Assembly (NCBI RefSeq): GCF_009768885.1
Contig: NZ_WSQA01000006.1
Coordinates: forward strand, 1-64,000
DNA: 64,000 nucleotides
DNA from: Sphingobacterium humi
Lineage (GTDB): Bacteria > Bacteroidota > Bacteroidia > Sphingobacteriales > Sphingobacteriaceae
Direction: 5' to 3'
The notes under the pieces are model-generated. The model did not search any database and had not been told where the DNA came from. It saw only the letters and a program-made list of their open reading frames with translations. Numbering within the stretch: the first letter of the stretch is position 1; each line of letters begins with the position of its first letter. A program made the position numbers and the translations under genes. Positions 59,687 to 64,000 of this stretch are shown here, piece after piece.

Positions 59687-61177
59687 ATGAACGAAGCAGT
59701 GCCTTACATAAGTAACTATATCGACAGCATTATTCAGGCTGTCCCCTATTTCAAAACGGAAATCATCCTTGCCATAGGGTTCTTATGTAGTATTTTCGGT
59801 AGTTTATTCCTCGATAAGATCTGGAAAAACAGCTCCTTTGCCATCAGCATTATCAGCTATGCCCTAGCTGCGTATTGCAATTACCAGCAATACGATGCCT
59901 TAGGAACGGCCTTTTTCAATATGTTGCACATCGACCGCTTTGGCTTGCATGCCAAGTTCATGCTGCTGTTGGCTCTAATCGTTTCGAGCATCCTGATTCA
60001 GCAGCACTTTCAACATAGTACCAGCAACAAACGCAAAGGCGATATCTATACCATCCTTTTAGGATCTTCCATTGGTATGTCTATCCTGTGTATGACCAGC
60101 CATTGGCTGATGGCTTTCATAGGAATTGAGATGGTCTCCATCTCCTCGTATATCCTGGTTGGTTATTTTGCTGAAACCAAGAAGCAAACGGAGGCCGCCA
60201 TGAAATATGCCCTCTTCGGATCGGCCTGTGCTGCCATTATGCTGTACGGCCTATCCCTGATCTATGGCTTCACAGGTGTCCTTGACTTTGCAGATCAAAA
60301 GCATATGCAAGGCCTTATCGATGCGCCTAAGGTCATGAGTGGCATTGCCCTCTTATTTGTGCTCACAGGTATTGGATTTAAGCTCAGTTTTGTGCCCTTC
60401 CACCTTTGGTCGCCCGATGTGTATGAAGGAGCACCTACGCCGGTAGCTGCCTTTCTCTCTACCGCACCTAAAATAGCTGCCATCATCTTGTTTAGCCGAC
60501 TAATTCAGGCCTGGGGGAATACCCTATTCTATTTCTCTGAGATCCTGTTGATCTTTATTGTCTTGGTCGCAATCGTGAGCATGTTGGCCGGAAATCTCAT
60601 TGCCCTACGTCAGCAAAACGTAAAGCGTATGATGGCCTATTCGTCCATTGGCCATACCGGCTTTCTGTTGATGGCTGCCCTAGGCTATATGGCAGGACAT
60701 CAGGAAGCCTTATTATTCTACCTGGCTATTTATACGTTTATGAACCTGGCCGCTTTTGCTTTTATCGACCTCCTAGAAAAGCAGCAAGGCAACAGTAACT
60801 TAAGCAGTTACAGTGGCTTGGGAAAGCAATTACCGATATTATTTACGCTGTTTAGCTTTGTAGGAATCTCCTTGGTCGGTATTCCACCTAGCGCAGGCTT
60901 TGTAGGGAAACTGTTTGTATTCTCGGCCATCTTTGAACGATATCAGGAAATGGGCGATATGGCCTATATCTGGTTGTTAATTATCGGGGCATTAACCTCT
61001 GTCATTTCCTTGTTCTACTATTTTAAGATCCCGCTATACGCCTTCTTAAAATCGAAAACCAACGAAAGTGTCGGTCAGCCAATCGGCTGGACGCCAAGCT
61101 ATATCGTCGCCATCCTGTTAAGTATCCTCTTGCTGCTGTTTGGCTTATTCCCTTCCCTACTCATGCAATTATTCTAA
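59687..61177 (+). CDS. nuoN: NADH-quinone oxidoreductase subunit N
   Basis: NuoN (496 aa) is the third antiporter-like pump. It has about 14 membrane segments, with the TM5 Glu in LMAFIGIEMVSISSYILVGYF, the Lys in GIGFKLSFVPFHLWSPDVYEGAPTP (crossing TM7) and the late Lys in GFVGKLFVFSA. The ATG at 59687 is preferred over a TTG two codons earlier because GGATTTGAGG upstream gives space for ribosome binding. It is the last nuo gene. No obvious terminator follows; the gap to the next gene is 116 bp. Confidence 0.95.
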   Translation: MNEAVPYISNYIDSIIQAVPYFKTEIILAIGFLCSIFGSLFLDKIWKNSSFAISIISYALAAYCNYQQYDALGTAFFNMLHIDRFGLHAKFMLLLALIVSSILIQQHFQHSTSNKRKGDIYTILLGSSIGMSILCMTSHWLMAFIGIEMVSISSYILVGYFAETKKQTEAAMKYALFGSACAAIMLYGLSLIYGFTGVLDFADQKHMQGLIDAPKVMSGIALLFVLTGIGFKLSFVPFHLWSPDVYEGAPTPVAAFLSTAPKIAAIILFSRLIQAWGNTLFYFSEILLIFIVLVAIVSMLAGNLIALRQQNVKRMMAYSSIGHTGFLLMAALGYMAGHQEALLFYLAIYTFMNLAAFAFIDLLEKQQGNSNLSSYSGLGKQLPILFTLFSFVGISLVGIPPSAGFVGKLFVFSAIFERYQEMGDMAYIWLLIIGALTSVISLFYYFKIPLYAFLKSKTNESVGQPIGWTPSYIVAILLSILLLLFGLFPSLLMQLF

Positions 61178-61282
61178 AAATTAGGATTATATAGGCTGCT
61201 CGCTAGCTTAATATTCTTAACCTAGTTGCATTTGGTACCTATTGAATCCATAAATGAAGTGATAAATCAAGTTTTAATTATG

Positions 61283-61290
61283 TAATTTTG
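61283..61290 (+). promoter_or_regulatory. -7 box giving a probable leaderless DUF4254 mRNA
   Basis: TAATTTTG, then TGT, then the ATG at 61294. A longer TTG-started frame (61288) begins inside the box. No clear -33 box is seen. Confidence 0.55.
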
Positions 61291-61293
61291 TGT

Positions 61294-61899
61294 ATGATTA
61301 GCGAAATAGCAAACCGTATTTTTGACCGTGTTATCGCGGATTACCATGTACACGATCAAATTGATCATCCTATTGACAATCCTTACGAAGGATCTACCTT
61401 AGAACATCTCCTGTATCTAAAATGCTGGATTGACACGGCTCAATGGCATATGGAAGATGTGGTGCGGAACCCTGATATCGAACCTCGTGAAGGGCTCTAT
61501 TGGAAGCGACGCATTGACCGTCAGAACCAAGAACGTACCGATACGGTAGAGTATATCGACAGTTATTACTTGCAACAATTTGCTCATGTGACGCCACTTA
61601 GCGACGCCACGATCAATACGGAAAGCCCTGCATGGGCCATCGACCGTCTATCGATCTTAGCCCTGAAAATATACCACATGGCTGTTGAAGCAGAACGTAC
61701 CGATGTTTCGCATGCCCATCAGGAAAGCTGTCAGGCGAAGCTGAATATTCTATTAGAGCAGCGCAAAGACCTTTCGCAAAGTATAGATGAGCTGTTGGCA
61801 GCTATTGCCGAAGGCAAGAAATACATGAAGGTGTATAAGCAGATGAAGATGTATAACGACCCGACATTAAATCCAGTACTTTACGGAGGCAAAAAATAA
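61294..61899 (+). CDS. DUF4254 protein
   Basis: The 201-aa protein matches DUF4254, a mostly helical family found in Bacteroidota next to glycosyltransferase genes. Seen are YEGSTLEHLLYLKCWIDTAQWHMEDVVRNPDI, with conserved His and Trp, and a long C-terminal coiled region (about 135-185, ERTDVSHAHQES... QRKDLSQSIDELLAAIAEG). No catalytic motif is known. The ATG at 61294 is 3 nt after a -7 box. It is 8 nt from the GT9 gene and probably co-transcribed, suggesting a role in surface glycan assembly. Confidence 0.82.
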   Translation: MISEIANRIFDRVIADYHVHDQIDHPIDNPYEGSTLEHLLYLKCWIDTAQWHMEDVVRNPDIEPREGLYWKRRIDRQNQERTDTVEYIDSYYLQQFAHVTPLSDATINTESPAWAIDRLSILALKIYHMAVEAERTDVSHAHQESCQAKLNILLEQRKDLSQSIDELLAAIAEGKKYMKVYKQMKMYNDPTLNPVLYGGKK

Positions 61900-61907
61900 C
61901 AAGCCAG

Positions 61908-62927
61908 ATGAAGCGCATCCTTGTCACTCGGTTTTCTGCCATGGGCGATGTGGCCATGGTGGCTTCGGTGCTTCAGGAGTTTGTGCAACAGCATCCCGAG
62001 GTGCAAATCATCATGCTGTCGCGCAAATTCTTCGCCCCCTTCTTTGCCGAGATTCCCCAGGTTCGTTTTCACGCCATCGAACCCGATGGGAAGCATAAAG
62101 GATTCGCTGGTATGTTTAAACTCTTTCAGGAGCTTAAAACCCAGCAAATTGACGCTGTTGCCAACCTGCATGATAATATTCGCTCCAATATCTTAAGTTT
62201 TTATTTTAAATGCATCGGTATTCCGGTTCGGAAAATCGATAAAGGCAGGGCGGAGAAAAAAGCCTTAACTCGTCCTAAAAACAAAATAAAAAAACAGCTA
62301 AAACTTACCACGGAGCGCTATGCCGATGTATTTCGCAGCCTAGGCTTTCCGCTATCTTTATCCCATCAATTGAAAAAGCAAGAGCGGCCCCTCCCTGCGG
62401 CGGCGCGGGCTTTTTTCCAGGAAGGTATCCCTGTACTGGGCATTGCCCCTTTTGCTCAACACCCCTACAAAGTGTTTGCAAAAGCGCGCATGGAAGCGGT
62501 GTTCGCCTATTTCCAAGGCCAGCCCATCCGTTTTATTATTTTTGGCGGGGGAGCAAGTGAGAAGGCCATTGCCGAAAGCTGGGAACAGCAGTTCCCGCAG
62601 GTCAGCAGCAGTATTGGCAAATTTAATTTAACGGAAGAATTACAGCTGATTTCCCATCTGAATCTGATGCTCAGTATGGATAGCTCCGGCATGCATATGG
62701 CATCTCTTGTCGGCACCCGATCGCTTTCCATTTGGGGGGCCACGCATCCCTATGCGGGCTTCTTAGGCTATGGCCAACAGGACAGCGACTGTATACAGGT
62801 GGAACATCCGGCACGCCCAAGTTCTGTCTACGGAAATAAACCTTGCCTTTGCGATGGAGTCGAAGCTATAGACTTAGTGACTGCCGAACAAGTGATTGAA
62901 AAAATAAAAATTTCCTTGATTGTATAA
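61908..62927 (+). CDS. glycosyltransferase family 9 (heptosyltransferase-like)
   Basis: The 339-aa protein has a GT-B fold. The N-terminal RFSAMGDVAM motif (8-17) is the hallmark of ADP-heptose:LPS heptosyltransferases (RFSxxGDV). The C-terminal domain has VLGIAPFAQHPYK (nucleotide-sugar binding), FIIFGGGASEKAIAE, and the acceptor/donor loop SMDSSGMHMASLVGTRSLSIWGATHP. It acts at the inner face of the inner membrane on the LPS core or a similar glycan. Donor sugar not certain. It lies between DUF4254 and a GT4-like enzyme. Confidence 0.9.
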   Translation: MKRILVTRFSAMGDVAMVASVLQEFVQQHPEVQIIMLSRKFFAPFFAEIPQVRFHAIEPDGKHKGFAGMFKLFQELKTQQIDAVANLHDNIRSNILSFYFKCIGIPVRKIDKGRAEKKALTRPKNKIKKQLKLTTERYADVFRSLGFPLSLSHQLKKQERPLPAAARAFFQEGIPVLGIAPFAQHPYKVFAKARMEAVFAYFQGQPIRFIIFGGGASEKAIAESWEQQFPQVSSSIGKFNLTEELQLISHLNLMLSMDSSGMHMASLVGTRSLSIWGATHPYAGFLGYGQQDSDCIQVEHPARPSSVYGNKPCLCDGVEAIDLVTAEQVIEKIKISLIV

Positions 62928-62971
62928 AAAGGCACACTGATGCTCGTTCTATATACAATAAAACACTATCA

Positions 62972-64000
62972 ATGAATAAAATTTGCTTTGTCGTAAGTCA
63001 ATACGGCCAAGAAGTCAACGGAGGTGCAGAATACCATTGCAAAATGTTAGCCGAGCATTTAACCCACGATTTTGATGTCGATGTATTAACTTCGAAAACC
63101 ATCAACTATAAAACGTTCGAACCTTATTATCAAGACGAAGTACAGGAGCTTCATGGCGTCAAAATACGACGTTTTGATACCATTGCTTTCGATCAAAATA
63201 AACTGGAGGACAGCCGTAAGCAGGTAAAATTCCCTAGAAAAATCAGAAAGAATTTATTTAGGATGGGTCTTTTAGGTGCTGTTAGCAGCCTTATTCCAAC
63301 CTGGAACCTAGGCCATCGTCAGGAAAAAGCCTATTTAAAAGCGCAGGGATTTTACTCCCCCGATTTAATAAACTACCTCAAAGCGCATCATCAGGACTAT
63401 CAGGCTATTATTTTCTTTTCATACGTCTATCCCAACACCGTATTTGGCATAGAAATAGCCCCCGAGAAAAGCATCCTGATTCCAACAGTACATGAAGAGT
63501 CCGAAGTTTTCAGAGCCATCTACAGTCATGTATTTACAGCCGTTAAACATATAGGTTTCAATACCGAGGAGGAGCGCGACTTAACCAAAAAGATTTTTGG
63601 AAACCAAATCGCCGACCATAGCACCTTGGCCATCGGCGTAGAAACACGCAGTGATCATGAACCTAGCTGGGAAGAAATCAAGGCGAAGTTTGGACTACCA
63701 GACCAATATATCCATTATTTTGGCCGGGTCTGTGAATCAAAAATGGAGCAATTGATCCCTTGGTTCCTGGCCTACAAAAAAGCCAAGCCCTCGGCCGTTA
63801 AATTAGTATTGACGGGCAGTTTGTACCTCGAAAAAATTGATTCCCCGGATATTATTTACACCGGATTTGTGTCGATGGGTGAAAAAATCGCCTTGATTAA
63901 AAATGCAAGCTTGGTCATCAATCCGTCTAAGCGGGAAAGCCTTTCCCTATTGCTGCTGGAAGCGATGCATTTGAAAAAGATGGTGCTGGTGAATGGGAAG
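62972..64000 (+). CDS. glycosyltransferase family 4-like, 3' end outside the window
   Basis: The 343 visible codons start MNKICFVVSQYGQEVNGGAE, the N-terminal acceptor-binding GGAE motif of GT4 enzymes. The C-terminal Rossmann domain begins near residue 230 (YIHYFGRVCESKMEQLIPWF) and includes VLTGSLYL, TGFVSMGEKIALIKNASLVINPSKRES split over the donor site, and LSLLLLEAMHLKKMV with the EX7E-type first Glu (RES) and second Glu (LEAM). The reading frame is open to the last base. It begins 44 nt after the GT9 stop and likely belongs to the same glycan operon. Confidence 0.88.
   Translation, partial: MNKICFVVSQYGQEVNGGAEYHCKMLAEHLTHDFDVDVLTSKTINYKTFEPYYQDEVQELHGVKIRRFDTIAFDQNKLEDSRKQVKFPRKIRKNLFRMGLLGAVSSLIPTWNLGHRQEKAYLKAQGFYSPDLINYLKAHHQDYQAIIFFSYVYPNTVFGIEIAPEKSILIPTVHEESEVFRAIYSHVFTAVKHIGFNTEEERDLTKKIFGNQIADHSTLAIGVETRSDHEPSWEEIKAKFGLPDQYIHYFGRVCESKMEQLIPWFLAYKKAKPSAVKLVLTGSLYLEKIDSPDIIYTGFVSMGEKIALIKNASLVINPSKRESLSLLLLEAMHLKKMVLVNGK

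Overview
The window looks like chromosome from a Bacteroidota bacterium of the Sphingobacteriaceae (Sphingobacterium/Pedobacter-like). Supporting signs are many -7 boxes of the Bacteroidota form TAnnTTTG, a SusC/SusD pair with a FecR-type anti-sigma factor and an ECF sigma factor, STN-plug-barrel outer-membrane proteins, a long insert-bearing IspG, an ATP synthase operon without its beta/epsilon genes, and a fatty-acid/sphingolipid hydroxylase. There is no rRNA, no CRISPR array and no complete insertion sequence. One transposase fragment may lie at the left edge.

Layout. 1-2.7 kb: possible transposase edge, tRNA-Met (minus), a START-like protein and an LptF/LptG permease. 2.8-5.5 kb: ribBA and a succinate-semialdehyde-type dehydrogenase. 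5.5-9.9 kb (minus): small beta-barrel protein and hemJ, then an operon of histidine kinase, response regulator, TPR protein and hemE. 10-24.9 kb: YjjG-type nucleotidase, a lone ECF sigma factor and a large minus-strand catabolic locus (FecR, SusC, SusD, creatininase-like hydrolase, FucP-type transporter, split UxaA-type dehydratase, lactonase-like amidohydrolase, RidA, Tat-exported protein). 25-29.5 kb: SGNH hydrolase with a DUF1080 protein, and a TonB-dependent receptor. 29.6-31.7 kb: clpS, a FabH-like synthase and an FA2H-like hydroxylase. 31.9-37.8 kb: F-ATPase operon atpZ-(membrane protein)-atpB-E-F-H-A-G. 37.8-42.1 kb: PIF1-like helicase, cupin, higBA toxin-antitoxin pair and a 750-bp repeat-rich gap. 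42.1-52.5 kb: parE, purU, a 591-aa unknown, a methyltransferase, mlaF/mlaE, a LiaF-like protein and ispG. 52.5-61.2 kb: META lipoprotein, then nuoHIJKLMN. 61.3-64 kb: DUF4254 protein and two glycosyltransferases, the last cut by the window end.

How the genes fit together. The minus-strand catabolic locus reads as one unit: outer-membrane capture (SusD/SusC), signalling through the STN domain to FecR and probably the ECF sigma factor, inner-membrane sugar uptake, then ring or lactone opening and dehydration of a sugar acid. The substrate cannot be read from the sequence. The energy genes are split: F1 beta/epsilon and NuoA-G are not here, and nuoHIJKLMN has its own promoter-like box.

Most notable observations. 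(1) Four genes (yjjG, higB, clpS, DUF4254) have a -7 box ending only 3-4 nt before the start codon, which predicts leaderless mRNAs. (2) A 245-bp element at 41670-41914 has perfect 45-bp inverted arms that continue outward into an 11-bp tandem repeat family, next to a second, unrelated 11-bp repeat. (3) A histidine kinase with almost no extracytoplasmic sensor is encoded upstream of hemE. (4) nuoHIJKLMN stands alone with TTG and GTG starts. (5) The ECF sigma gene lies at the far end of the catabolic locus from its probable FecR partner. All calls come from reading the sequence; no database search was run.
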